Assembly: GCA_026261815.1 (NCBI GenBank)
Contig: JAMPIT010000434.1
Location: 14,877,001 to 14,941,000 of the forward strand
From: Monarcha castaneiventris obscurior
Taxonomy: Eukaryota > Chordata > Aves > Passeriformes > Monarchidae
Direction of reading: 5' to 3'
Length of the DNA: 64,000 nucleotides
The translations under genes were made by a program, and so were the position numbers. The notes beneath the pieces were generated by a model. It made no database searches. It saw only the letters and a program-made list of their open reading frames with translations, and had not been told where the DNA came from. Positions 12,601 through 25,900 of the stretch are shown one piece after another. Every line of letters starts with the position of its first letter. The stretch's first letter is position 1.

Positions 12601-15600
12601 TGGGGCTTCTGCTGTTCTCTGGGCAATTCATGTTAAATGGCCTTGGAATGGAATTAATGCCTAATTATGCCTAGCTGTACTGGTTAAGTTAAGCACACTT
12701 CAATTTAAGTATGAATCCATGTTCTGATGTTATTATACAGTCACATCTTACCCATCACAGCTTTCTTACTGATGAGTTAATCAGTCACAAAGACTTAAGC
12801 GGGTTTCTTTGTAGCATCACGAAAAGGATTTGTAACTTTATACAAATTCTTTGTAAATTTTTTGTAAATTCTTTCATATTGGACTGTGGAGCTACTGGAA
12901 GTCAAGAGTGTGAAGATGTTCAATATTAACACTGTACATGGACCTGTGTAACATTGCTCTGAAGCCTGCTCAGATAACACCTGCAGTGACTCCTCAGGCA
13001 TTCTTGCAAGTATATCCAGGCATATGGAGCTATTTTAGTATCTGCATGGGAAGTGCTAATAATCAGTGAGGATTCAGTCCAACCCCGTGGAATTAATAAA
13101 GTGCTTGATTACTAAAGAGAGAGTTCCAGCTTATGTAAACTTATTTTATGCAGTGTGACTGCAAGTCTCACACATTTCTCTTTTGTTAAATCATGACACT
13201 TGGAATTAAACAAGTCCTAGAGGAAGGGAACATTTTCAGCATTTAAGGAGCCGTTGTCTTAGTGTGTTTCAGACTCTTCCATTTAATGGGCTTTTCAATT
13301 TCTTTAGAGGGGTTTGTCATTGACTTTATTAAATATATTTTCACAAACACTAATTTCACACCTTACTGTTTTTCAAGTGCTTGTAAAATACAAACTGTTG
13401 TATCAATGTAAAATTATTACTAAAGGCAGTGAAATCGACATTATATGTTAATTAATATCTAGTGCAGAAATGCTGTTTTGTTGGCAGTAGAACATAAAAG
13501 GGAAAATAATGTGGAACTGAAGAGAGCTGAAGCACTCTAGTCCTTCTCAGAAGATAGATTTTGCAGGCAGCACTGTAGTTAGTTTTTGAAGCTTATATAA
13601 TCCCACATGAAACTGTCACTCACCAGCAGTCCCTGGAGAGCTTCTCCCAGGCCAGCCTTTGAAACCATATTAGCAGCCTGCACCTTTCATGGAAGTTTCT
13701 GAGGTTCCTAGTAAAAAGTAATGCTGACTTCCTTCAATACTGGTATTAAAAATTTATTTAGCCTAGAGATACCAAGGGGAAGTTAAAGACGCTCAAAAAG
13801 AGGTATGGCTTGACATCAGACAGATTTAGTGCAAGGTAAAAGTAACTTAGTATCTGTACAGAAAGATATTGTAACAGGCTATTTTGAACTTATTTCTAGA
13901 ATCTTGGATCAGGATCCTTGAAATGATTGTCACATTTAGCAACCGAAAGTCACAGATTTGCCTTTAGCATAATAACATGCAAAAGTTGACTGTCCTTAGA
14001 ATGAGATGTTTCCTATGCACAGACAGCCTTGGAAGGAGCAGGCTTTGGGGAAGGGAAGATGAAATAAACAGTTAAGAAGTGCTGAGAAAGTGTTTCATGT
14101 ATGTTTGGTATCAGCAGACCACAGTTCCCCTTGATAGGTAGGGGAGTAAACAGAGATAAACAGGCTCTTGGACAGGTTAAGGATGTTTGTTAAGAACTGT
14201 TTGCAAAAAATTCTCTTCATCTGAAAGCTTTCTAATTTGTTGCAGGAAGTGACTGGGTGGGAGAATTAACTGTTTCTTAAAGAGTCATTTATTTTGGTGA
14301 TGTTTTCTATTTATTTTTTTTAGCAGGAAAAGCAGCTGAAGTACCGTCCTAGAAAGCAGAGAGGTTAATTTATGTATTTGTAAGCCTTTTATGCATTCTG
14401 TCTTGAGGCTGTATGGTCACTAAGACACAGTTTTATTATGACCACAGAACAATTTTTATTCACAGACTGAATTGAGAGCGTGAAGAGCAGGGAAATAAGA
14501 GAAAATGAAAGCAAAAACTACAATCTGGATGCTTACTTGTGCATCAGTGGTGAAGGAGAGTCATACACGGTGCTGGAACCTGTACTGCATCCTGTGGCTG
14601 CTGCTTTCCATATGAGCTAAGCCACGGTGTGGTGGCATGGAGCCAAATATGTCATTTTTTTCATCACCTCAATGTTTCTCAATCAGTAGGGAATCCCCAG
14701 TTCACTTACTCTGAAAGATCTCACCTTCCTTTTCAATTAATGCCAAAGGGGTGGAGTTGGAACTGAACAGATTATGATGTTCTTTAACATTGTATATCCT
14801 CAGGGCTTTCAGTGTATACATACTTGTTAACTGATTTACTGTTCCTGAGAATTTTACACAGAATGAATGTTTCATTTTGTGGCAATAATTACATAATGGT
14901 ATAAAAATCCATCATTCAAACTCTTAAGCTGTCAACTCTGTGACTTTCATACAAATTCAGAAGTTAGTTTGTTAGGCGGTGTACAAAGACAGTTCTGTTT
15001 TAGACACAGTATGTCCTCTTAGCTGGAGAGGATGGTCTGCCAAGAAATGCAATAAAGAGAAAGATGCATGTGGTGCTGAGGAGGTGAGTAGGAGTCCTAT
15101 AAAACTTCTAACTTAGTTATACTTATGATTTTTTAACACAATCAAAAATAACTCTTCACTTTCTGGGTGAGGCAAGAGCAGAGTGCTTGTTTCATTACTG
15201 CAAACTCAGATTCTGCAGCAAGCTAAGGTTTATGTGCATCAAAACATACAAAGATGTCTGTCCTGGTGTTCCTTAAAGCCAGCCAAAAAAGTGTTTTGCA
15301 TGGAAGTCAGGGTGTGACATTTGGGCAGAAGTTCAAGGAGCAGATCCACCCCACATCCATGTGCAGAAACTCCTTGGTCTTGTCAAGTCCACCCCGATCC
15401 ACACAGCACCACACTCCTCTGAGCAGCTGTGTCTCTGTTGGAGACAAGATGCGCAAGGCCAGTTGCTAATTAGAACTCAAATCCTAACAGTGACTTGCAT
15501 GATCCCTGCAAGTTTGAGTCCACAATTTAATGACAGTTTAGCTAAATGTTTGCATACAGTTCAAAACTTGGTTTATTGTGCTGCATAAAAACATAGCTTT

Positions 15601-15649
15601 GCTTTGGAAACTGTACATCGTTTAGTTAGAGAGCATGGTCTGCCAGTAA
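9644..15649. other. Non-coding DNA, no gene seen
   Basis: Six kilobases of AT-rich sequence with very few open frames over 60 codons and no transposon I can identify. A short (CAA)n run lies at about 10491-10505. An imperfect 30-bp similarity exists between about 15020-15050 and 15620-15650, but it is too weak to call a repeat family. Absence of repeats over this length could reflect conserved non-coding sequence, which needs alignment to judge. Confidence 0.5.
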
Positions 15650-16800
15650 TTGGCATGGCAAACCCGGGAAAACTTCTTTGCCTCAGTCCGTACTGCCAGG
15701 GCCACTCCTCAGGAATCACAAACTCTGGAGGCAAGAGAGAAAATTTGGAGAAATGAAGACTTCACCTTGGTGGAGGAAGATTGGGTTAGAGATCATTTAG
15801 GCAAACCTGACACCCACAAATCCATGGGCTCCTATGGGATGCACTAATGAGTACTGAGGGAGCTGGCAAATGTTATTGCTATGTCATTCTACATCATCTT
15901 TGTCATGGGGAACAGGAGAGCTGGAGGACTGGAGGACAGTGAATGTCATTCAGTAAGGGCAGGAAGGAGGACCCAGAAAACTACAGGGCAATCAGCCTCA
16001 CCTCTATCCCTGGAAAGATGATTATAACACATCCTGGGTGTAATTTCTAAGCATGTGGAATTAGAAAGGATTATCAGGAATATTCCATATACATTCACCA
16101 AAGGGAAATAATGCTTGGGGTCTGGTTGGAGGCCTGTAGCCAGCCAGCAGTGTCCCCAGGGGTCAATGCCAATGGGATCCTGGGGTGCATCAGGAGGAGC
16201 ATTGCCAGCAGGTCAGGGAGCTGATCCTGCCCCTCTCCTCAGCCCTGGTGAGGCCCCTCTCCTCAGCCCTGGTGAGGCCCCTCTAGAGTGCTGTGTCCAG
16301 TTCTGGGCTCCTCAGGACAGAGAGACAATGGAGCACCTGGAGTGGGTCTGGTGAGGGGCACAAAGGTGATGAAGAGACTGGAACATCTCTCTTACGGGGA
16401 AAGGCTGAGGGAGCTGGGCCTGTTCAGCCCTGAGAAGAGACAACTGAGAGGGGACCTCATGTATGCATGCAAATGTCTGAAGGGAAGGTGTCACAAGATA
16501 GGGCAGACTCCTTTCAGTGGTACCCAGCAAGAGGACAAGGGGCAATGGACACAAATTGTAACATGAAGTCCATCTGAATATGAGGAAAAAATCCTTTACT
16601 TTCAGGATGGCTGTGCACTGGAACAGGCTGCCCAGAGAGGTTGTGGAGTTGCCTTCTCTGGAGATGTTTAAAACCCACCTGGAACCAATCCTGTGCAACC
16701 TGCTCTGGTTGAACCTGCCTTAGCAGGGAGGTTGGACTGGGTGGTCTCTAGAGGTCTGTTCCAACGTCAGCCATTCTGTAATTGATTCTCTGATTCTCTG
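15650..16800 (+). mobile_element. CR1 LINE, plus strand, internally deleted
   Basis: Sense-orientation CR1. ORF2-derived sequence starts near 15650 (the TTCTTTGCCTCAGTCCGTAC region is at about 15673-15692). It continues through the block reading like GAGGACTGGAGGACAGTGAA and the block around 15965-16000 that includes ACTACAGGGCAATCAGCCTC. At about 16116-16120 the sequence jumps from the '...AAATAATGCTTGG' position of CR1 to '...TCTGGTTGGAGGCCTGTAGC'. At about 16165 it jumps again to the C-terminal part (GGGATCCTGGGGTGCATCAG). The catalytic palm region is therefore missing. The 3' UTR and tail are intact, ending ATTGATTCTCTGATTCTCTGG at about 16780-16801. Frame breaks show that it cannot encode an active protein. 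Confidence 0.93.
16230..16278 (+). repeat. 24-bp tandem duplication within CR1
   Basis: CCCCTCTCCTCAGCCCTGGT plus GAGG is present twice head-to-tail, starting at 16230 and 16254. The unit is eight codons long, so it does not shift the frame. Other CR1 copies carry this segment once, so the duplication is private to this insertion or its source. Confidence 0.9.
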
Positions 16801-19800
16801 GTAAAGTTTACTAGGGGAAACTGCAAAGTGGTGATACAACATTACCTCCTGTCAAAATCTATTTAATATGCTGTGTTGCTGTCAAGTCACAGTAAAGGTT
16901 TTGAGCTAATTTAGAAACAGGTTTCTTCTAAACCTATGTGGCGGTCTGGAACCAGAAGGAAGTGAACATTTTCAAGAGGAATTTCCATGCATGTATCTAT
17001 AGATAAGATTTTCAAAAGAACACTTTAGTGAGTACATTTTTAGAACTGTGTTAGGATAAAAGTTGCACTGATGGAAACTTTTCGATGACAATAAAAGTTA
17101 AAATCTGATTAGTGGATGGATTCTTTAATTTGCCTGAATGCAATTTACTTCACTGCTGTAGACATCTTGGATTAAGGCCAAGCTGCAAATGGAATTGGTG
17201 TTGATAAGTCTCATTACCATCAGTACCATCATCTCTGCTTGGAGACTGATAGTTACAGCACTAATATAAACAGTATAACTGATCACACCACAACTTTGGA
17301 TCCTGTCCTGCTCTTCCTGAATTCTAGGGCAACACTTCTATTGGCATCAGTAGCAGCCGGAGCAGGTCCAACTGAATTATTTGACAAGAGGCTTCTTTCT
17401 TAACTCTGTACTGGTTGAGCTATGTAAGCAAATTGTTAAAAACTCTGATATATAATCCAGAAATCTTCACAGTTGAGCAGTGCTGATTTATGCACTGTCT
17501 GCTGATGGTGGCAATTTATTAGCAAGAGGGTATTTGCTCCTTCCTTCTGCATGTTTCATGCAAGGTTTTGTCCTCAATTTTCTGTTTTCCTAATAGTCTT
17601 TGAAATTTGCGACCTTAAGGCCACACCTAATGTTGAATTACTCTGTTATTTGTTCAAATAACAGATGTTAAAGTCACTTTTTTTTTTACAGGCTATTTAT
17701 AGTTTTTCAAAAGAGAATGTAGAAGGGATATTTTTAAACTGCAGCAACTATGTGTTGTCATTAGCAGAGTTTCAGGCAAAAATACCATGTTTTAGCCTTT
17801 TCATGTCAAGACTATGAACGCAAGATGTTTTATGTGTCTTTGGAGCCTGTAGTAACACACACTGTCTGTAAATGATGCCTCCTAGGTTTCTAGTGTATAT
17901 TTGAATATATTTCATACCACAGTTTCTTATTTGCAATAAAATTTGCAAAGTACGGGAGGCAGGTGAGGCAGATAATATGGAACACTGTGTTTACAGTGGC
18001 TGTGTGCTGCACCTCCTGGCTGGTGCTGTGGGGAGGTATTTGAGGGCGTGGGTCACAAGTGCAGGGCTCCTGCTCCCTGGCCCAGCCAGGGACCTGCGCA
18101 CAGGCTGAGGCAGAAATGCTTTCTGCTCTAGCTGGAACAGATTGCATTCAGGGACCTGTTCTGGCCAGCATACAAACAAACCTGCTGTGGACTTTCCAAA
18201 GTATGTGTGCTCCCGTTCGAAGCTGGATTTTACTTTTAAACTTCAAGGTAGTAATGTCAGACTTTTGCTGAGCAACTGTCAGACTTTTGCTGCGCAACTG
18301 TGGTTTTTTTGTCATTTGATGCCATGCAAAAGTTATTCCACATTATCTGTATGCAGATAAAGTAATTTTTTGCTGATACCAGTAAAAATAGGAATTTTCA
18401 TTCTAATGTTTCTTGTTTTTCTTTAGCACTGTATTATATCCTTTGCAGGAGTAATGAGTGAAACCTGTGGTAGGCTTCCTGGATAGGAGAGTTCTGCTGT
18501 TTTTCAGTTTTGTTTGCATTCCTGTATGTGTGTGTAGGTTTGCTCTTCAGTTTGTTGCAGTTTTGGAAAAGAGATGAAAAAGGCCACTTTTTTATTGACC
18601 CTAGTAAAGTGAATAAAACCAAAATATTCTCCAAAGTTTGGAGAAAGCTGGAAAAAAGCTTCTCCTTGAGCAACCGAAATACTGATCTGTCATTTTCTGT
18701 GAGTTAGTGCCTGAATGCCCTACACCCCTTATTGCCATATCTGTCCCATAATGATGGCCTCTAAATTGTTCATAATTCACAGCACCTTGTCCTCCGTATT
18801 CATCAGGGTTTCAATCTACTGTTAGGTAGAGATCACAGGTAGACAAGTTGATAAAACAAGTTTGTTTTCCTAGGAAACCTAGAAAAATTATGAACCTACA
18901 CTTCCTTATTTTGAAGAAGACTGCTAATATAATCAGCATTGCCCATTTGGCACTAGCTATTGTTTAAATATCATCAACAAAGCGTATTGTAAATGAGCTT
19001 GTAAAAGGAAGCAGTGTAGTCATGTTGTCATCATTTCACTGGAGGCTGTTAGTAATCAGGAGCTACATACATTTGTCAGATCTTGCTTTTACTTCATCTG
19101 GAAAGATCAGTTTGGCGTGATAATCAATTAACATTGTGTATTTCCAGTGTCTTCCCAGGTTGCAGTTCTGTTGTCTTTGTCATTAAAACACATGAATGAC
19201 TTTTAAATGTAAGTTATAAAGATTCGTGTGCAGATTTTCCTCAGTAAACTGAGACTTGGCAGAGGCGAAAAAGTGTATTTTAAGACAAAATAAAAAATGG
19301 TTAGCTGTACTTTGATGGCAGAAGAAATATCCCTTCACTACTGTTTACCTTTTTAAATTTCCATTACTTTTCTTCCTACAACTGGCTGCTACTAAGCATA
19401 AAATAATTTCAATATTAAAAATGCAGTTTTTGGATGAAAGTAGAGAACGTGATATAAACTATTAATAGGTTTAAGGAATTAGAAAAACAAAATTCCACTT
19501 TGAGCTGTTTATCAGAATTAAAATGTGGTTTTGGTACTGTTGATATCTGGTATTTATTCTGCTCGAGCTAGAAAAACAGTGTAAGCATTTTGCTAAAGGG
19601 TGTTTCTTAAATATTACTGTTACTATGGATAATGCAAGTTGACAGGATCTATAGTTGAGGGGCAAGTCATATGGAGTCTGCTTTCAAGGGTTATATTTTG
19701 GCAGGCAGAGGACAGGTTGAAAACACGTCAGCAGAATGAAAAAGTTTTACTGCTTTCAGATAGAGATTTGTGCCAGGCCTGTACACAAACCATCAATCCT

Positions 19801-19926
19801 GACCAGGTGGGGGTCTTTGAAATTTAGTGTAAAAAAATGGTCATCATAAAGGCAAACTGTGTTCAAAATGAATTATTTTGAGTACAGATATTAAGAGCAA
19901 AAGCTTCTCCAGAAGCATCCAGAGGA

Positions 19927-19928
<2 letters not shown>
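16801..19928. other. Non-coding DNA, no gene seen
   Basis: No gene recognised. A moderately GC-rich stretch at about 18000-18170 contains the inverted-repeat-like CCCTGGCCCAGCCAGGG but has no coding or splice support. Confidence 0.5.
18255..18300. repeat. 22-bp tandem duplication
   Basis: TGTCAGACTTTTGCTGAGCA and two further bases (AC) are repeated directly with period 22. The second copy has one substitution (GAGCA to GCGCA). Confidence 0.85.
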
Positions 19929-19959
<31 letters not shown>

Positions 19960-19971
19960 GGAAGGAAGGAA
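19929..19971. repeat. (GT)n followed by (GAAG)n microsatellite
   Basis: An uninterrupted GT dinucleotide array at 19929-19957 passes straight into a short GAAG array. It is a likely length-polymorphic marker. Confidence 0.95.
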
Positions 19972-22900
19972 AATTCTGTATGGCAAAGGTGACTGATGGC
20001 AGAGTTTAATTGCAAGACCATACACAAATGATTTCTAGGCCCTGTGAACTGTTTTTGACTGATAGAGCGGAATAATGTTCACACATAGTTTAACTACATT
20101 TCCAGTCTGACAAATCTGTTAGAAACTTTTTTGTTGGTCTGTGTCTGAACATTGTTCTGCAGCTGTTCTGGAACTTCGAATGGGTGGGTGCTGAGCTGTA
20201 GCCAAGGACACCTGGTTTTCCCTTAGCTCTAGTGCAAGGAATTAAAAACTGTAGCCTCTAGTGAAGTTGGGAGCCTATCAGGGAGAGTGTGGTGGAGAGG
20301 TTTGTGTATTGCACTTCCAGCTGTTAAAGCTAGAAGCCGTTTGCTGCTCTGCTCTGTTGGAAGCAGGGATTTGGTGCGGAGGGACTGCACAGTCTGTTCA
20401 GAGCAGCGTGAGCAAGATACCACCATTATCAAACGCCCTTGTGCAGTCTTAAGTCATTTAGGAACTGAGGTTTCTGTTCCCAGTTTCCAATTGCCTTTCC
20501 TAAAACAGCATGGGCCTGCTCCACCCTGCTTCTCATCCTCAGAGTTCAGTTCATTGCTTAAAATTGCCCTTTGTTCTGCTTAAGTGATCTTAAAAGAGGA
20601 TGTAAACACAAGTCCTAAAAATAGTTAATGGTAGCTGGGTAGAGAAGTTCAGAATAAGGGAGCATAACACAAGCAGAGGATGACTATCAAATATTATAAA
20701 GAATGGAAAAGAAAGGGGAAAACAATTAGGAATGTGTCGATTTAAGAGAGAAAGTGTGAAGAAAGCCTAAACTGACAGTAGAGCATCTTGCCAAATTTTT
20801 CCTGCTCTTGAAGCCAGCCCCCAGACAACATGGAGCCAGTAATTATTCAGCTGCTAAGTGGGGGGTAAAGTCCATTTTTAGAAGGCTGAAGGAGAACGCT
20901 CTACCTTCAAAGCAATTTGGAAGCAATGTTGCAAGTAGTGTATCAGTGACTAAAGGATCAGAGTGTATTATCACTAGAAAACTGGGATTTCAGTTAGGGT
21001 GGACTGGGAAGACAAGAGGATTTCTTAGCGAGTTTACACAAGTGAAAAATACCCCAACATGCAACACTGGCACAGCATCACAGTTTGCAAGGAGTATTGT
21101 ATTTTCCTACTCTTCATAAATGTGACATGGACTTATTGGGAGAGGTTGTAAATACAAGCACACCTTTGTGGACTGGGGTTTCTTGGAGTACTGCTAGTGG
21201 TAATACTGATGTTAACAGGTTTTTAAATTGCTTTCCTTTATTTTCTTGAGTGGAGAGACCCTGTACTTGAGAAGTTTTTCATGTCTGACTGATTTTAAGG
21301 ACTGCAGTGGACAATGTAGTAAGCCTGCATTTAAATAAAATATCAGCTGAATCTTTGTGCAATCTAATTGGGGATAGGTTGGGAAAAGATTGCTGATTAT
21401 TCTCTAATATCCTAATAAAACCTTCTGGCATAACTGTGGCTTCTAGTTTCACTCAATTAAGTGAACAAGTCCTGAGCATGCACAAAGACCTTTATTAAAT
21501 TTGCAGATAGACCTGAGGAGAAGTTAAAAGCAGTGAAATGAGACTAACTACTGCCAACAAGGAATTAAAAACACCTTGTCTTTTTTTTTTTTTTTTTAAT
21601 CAGTCATCTTAAGTGGAGTAGTATCTGCTGCTTTTATTTTTCTTTCTCTCCTGCCTCTCCTTGCAGTATTTTGGCACGGTGTTTTGTGCAGATCACGTGC
21701 CAGGTGCTCATGTGCCTTCTGCACTTGCTCAGATTCTCCAGCTCCTGGGGAGCACTGAAGCGCATTGGTCCTGAATGGCTGGAGGTGCTGGTGCTGGGGA
21801 GCTGGGAGGAGCAGGCAGGGCTGGCAGCGTTCCTGGGCAGGAGGGAGCTGTCAGCTCTGCACATCCCTGTGTGCTGGTCAGAGGGGCCGTGCCAGGGCCG
21901 GGCACTGGGAAGTGCCCTGTGGAATGACCAGAGCCTGTGCAGATGCTGACTGGTAATGGTATCTGCAGGACTTGCTGATGCTCAGCATTGCGTGTGATCT
22001 GGAGAAACTCTGCTTTCAGTTTTCCGTCAGTTCAAGAACATCAACTCAGGCAGTTCCCACACCTGTAGTAGCTCTTCGAATTTGGTGCCCCACTTTGGCA
22101 TTTCTTCAGTTAAAGCTAGCGCTGGCTCACTTGTTTTCTCCTGCAGCCAATTGGGTTTGCTCCTGCTCCTGGGTGCAATGGCTGCCCCGTCAGATGTTGA
22201 AGTGCTTGCAAAGAAAAAAAAGTCAATAAATACCAATATTACGGTCTCCATTTTCCCCAGGAATGGGAGAAATGGCGACAATGAATTTCTGCAGTGCTAT
22301 TTCTGTACTTCACTGCTTACAAGGTTTATAATTTCTGATCTGCAGTGTCTCCCATCTGTGAGTTCATCTGTCTGGGAGTAGCAGGTGACAAATAGAAAGT
22401 TTAGGGCTGAGAACACCCGAACAAGTTTTCCTTGGTATTAAAATTTAATGACTTTCAGTAGATGTAGATTTTTACATAGCCCTAGCCTACTGAGACTGGA
22501 GAAGGGCAAGCTGATTCCTAACACACCATATGTTACCATCTTGGGTTTCATGACTAGTTTAAAGAGGACAATGGAGGGAATTTTACTGTTCCTGAGTAAA
22601 TGAGATGCTGTTCTGTGTCCTGAAGGCAGTTTCTTTAGCCTTTCCAAAGAAGACTTCAAGTACTGTGATGGCAGTAGGGTAAAATAAGTGGCAGAAACAA
22701 TGATGTGCAAGAATAGTGTTTCTCTTATCATCTATCCTAATGAGTCAGTGAAAATACGAATTTCAGATGTTTACAGGGAGACTTGTGAAAGTAGAAGGCC
22801 CAGAGAAATACTGCTAAGAGGTTATGAGTGCTAATTTGACTGCTAACTACAAAGCAATCTCTTCCAGTGGCAAGAAGTTCAGTCCCTCCCAGAATAACAA

Positions 22901-25900
22901 AAATTATCTGGTATGAACTTTGTCATTGCAGATATCTGGATGAATTTTGTGTGCTGAAGGGGAGCTTAGTATAGCAGCCTACAGATCCTTAAGACATTTC
23001 CCAGGGGAAAAGGATTAACGAGGACAACATTGACATCTGATAGCTTTTGACTGTTGGATGTTGATAAATGTTAATCATTGAAGAAGCTTCCATGACAAAT
23101 CAAAGTTTCAATTTTATATAAAACTTCTATGATGCAAATCTACAAATATAGCAGTTTTACAACTTGTGTAATGCTTTGTTATCCATATAGCATATAGCAT
23201 TATAGCATATAGCATATAATGAATCCTGAAGGATATTTTTACACTGTGACATTTTTGGTGTTTGTTTCATGCAAATGTTTTTTCTCTTAGGAAAACTGCG
23301 AAAACTGTGAAGGTGGAAGCAGAGGTGGTGCAGAGAGTACTCTCCACTGAGCAAATCCTTTTGTTACAGACAATATTGCATTGCCACAGTTCATTCAATG
23401 TCAAAGTGCAGGGGATTCTGTGAAGTTGGTCCCCTAGCAGGAAGTTGCTCTCTTTATACTTAAACTGGAATCAGCAGTAGCAAATGTAATAGGAGGTGCT
23501 AATTAGCTTCTAGTGTTGTGTCCTTCTTTTCTTTCATTTGAAAGTTTTCTTTTCATTGAAGTACATTTTGGAGTGAGGAGAGGGAGCATAGTGCATCCCA
23601 TCAATCTGGAGCTGAACAGGTCTGCAGAATATTTTCCCTGACTGTTCAGAGGGACAATTTGTTGCTAGGGATGGAAGCACCACTTTTGCATCCCAGGAAC
23701 TTCCCCAAAATTCTTTTTCCTGTTCCCCCAATAAAAAAGGCTTCTGGTCAATGGCATCACTGGGGAAACTGGCTCTCATGCTCAGATTGAACAAATCATC
23801 GGACACAGGCATGGAGCCTTGTGTGTTGCTTCACTTCTCCATACAAAGCTCTGCTAGAACCCAGTGCTGCATTGACACAGTGAGCAAGCTGCCCTGAGCT
23901 GGCACTGTAATTATTCCCCTGCTGCCATGGTCAAAATTACAGTGTCCAAAGTATTCCTTCCAGACTTTCACCACAATGTGAGTGTGTTCTTGCCACTAGC
24001 AGCAAACCTGAGTCACGGCCTCAGTGTGGCTGAGAAAGAGTTAGTCAACAGTCTGAAGCCAGGAGGCACACGCTGGAGTCTGGAGCAGCGTGGGAAAAGG
24101 GTTCATGAGGAGGCAGGAGGCTCTGCAGGGCATTCAGCATCTCGGCAGAGGGGTGCAGGATGTGGCTCACAGAGCAAAGGAATGGGAAGCTGTGGGATTG
24201 CCCTGGTTTGTCTGAGCCTCATGTCTTTCATTCATGGCTATGTGGCAGCCATGGTGACGTGTTCAAGGAAGATGCAGTGGACAGAGGCTGTATTTGCCCT
24301 ACAAGATAACGTATGGATAGAAATGTTGAAAGGAGAGGAAGAGAGGTGGAGACTGTGGAAACCTGGCCACGTCAGCATGTCTTCATACTGAAAGCACTGC
24401 AGGGCAGGAACTTGTTTACCCATAAATCCACTAAGAATAGCATGTGGGTGCCATGGATCCTGGCACTGTGATTTGGTTGAAGACACGACCTTTCCAGAAT
24501 TCCCTTCTGTTCTCCAGGCAAACTGTTTTGCTACTCTTCCCTCAGTGCAGCTACTATACTGCCATCCCTATGTGGTACAGTCACTTGCCCACTTCTCTCT
24601 GACCTATTTTGGCTGTTAGGAGAATTCAGTGGGTTAATAATGGCACATTTGGGGGAAGGTAGGAATAATGTTTTGATCTTGCACTCCTGCTCACATATCT
24701 GTATTAGTATGTCATGGATAAGTAGATGTTGAGTACTTCAATTAGGCATTCTTCCCTTTCCTACCACCTTCTGTTTCTCTTCAGGTTTTAATCTCTGCGG
24801 CTTAGAAAATGCCAGCAGACTATGGGGATTGCCAAAAACTAATAATAATTAAAATTCCTTGCTATAAAAAGCAGTGTACGCTGCTTCTGAGCTGAAAGCA
24901 TTAGAACACTTTCCAAGAATTCCAGCATATTAAATTCTACAGTGACATTTGACTTATAGCATGGTAATTTTTTCCCCTGCTTCAGCTCAGTGTAATGACA
25001 GTAAGTCCCAGTTTTGTAAATAAATTCCCACTCAAATTCCTCATGACATCGCATGTGGGAGTTCACATAATAAAAAAGGAATGTTCCCCTCTTCTTCATG
25101 TTACTTTACAAACCTGTCTCCATCGTTTAAATGAATGTCAAATTTTCTTTAAAGACATGGTGTCTACCTAACTGAGCTATGATCATTAGTGTTCAGAAGC
25201 GCTGTATTCTTAGTTGACCTCAGTGATAAGCAGATTCAAAAAGAAAAAGGAAAACGTTCCGCAGCATAATCCAGTTGCTGTAGTCGACTGGACTGGCTAG
25301 TTCAGGGTGCTTTGGTGACAGTGCAGCCTCGGAACTGGCCTGACGAGTTCCATAGGGATTCCCCAACTGGCATGCTGACATGAAAGCAGCCCAGCTGCTG
25401 CCGTCATCATCAGCCTCTGCTGGGCTTCACATCACAGGGGTGGGAAGGAGAAGGCAAGGCTTCAGCTCAGATCTGCTTTCTTGAATCTGTGCTCTGGTGG
25501 ATCCTGTGAAATACCATTAAGGTCCTTACTGATACAGTTAATTTAAGTTGTGCTGATCTGTTTCCAGATTATGCTGGAGACTAACTCCAGGGGAAAAATG
25601 GGTAATTTAAATCCACTTTCTTCATGATCACTGATGTGTTGGCAATAAACCTACACTGCAGCTATGGATTTATTTTTATATGCCCAGGGCTCTGTAAGCA
25701 AAATCTTCATCGCTAGACTAATATAAGAGCAACCCTTTTTAACTTACTGCTCATGTACTGGACAAGAACTCTATCCTTTTTCAGTGATCCACATTTGTTT
25801 CATGAGCCCTTCTTTTATATTTGTAAAAAAATTGTTGATAATTTGATATTAGCTTTACAAAAGAGGAACTGTGTCAAAGCAAAGATATTCCAACTATTAA

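Noticed and set aside
15020..15650. Imperfect 30-bp similarity between about 15020-15050 and 15620-15650 (both include ATGGTCTGCCA)
   Set aside because: There are too many mismatches and it is too short to call a repeat pair without a search.
16115..16698. Open frames of 79-128 codons on both strands
   Set aside because: They are pieces of the CR1 3' region in sense or antisense, with no independent coding evidence.
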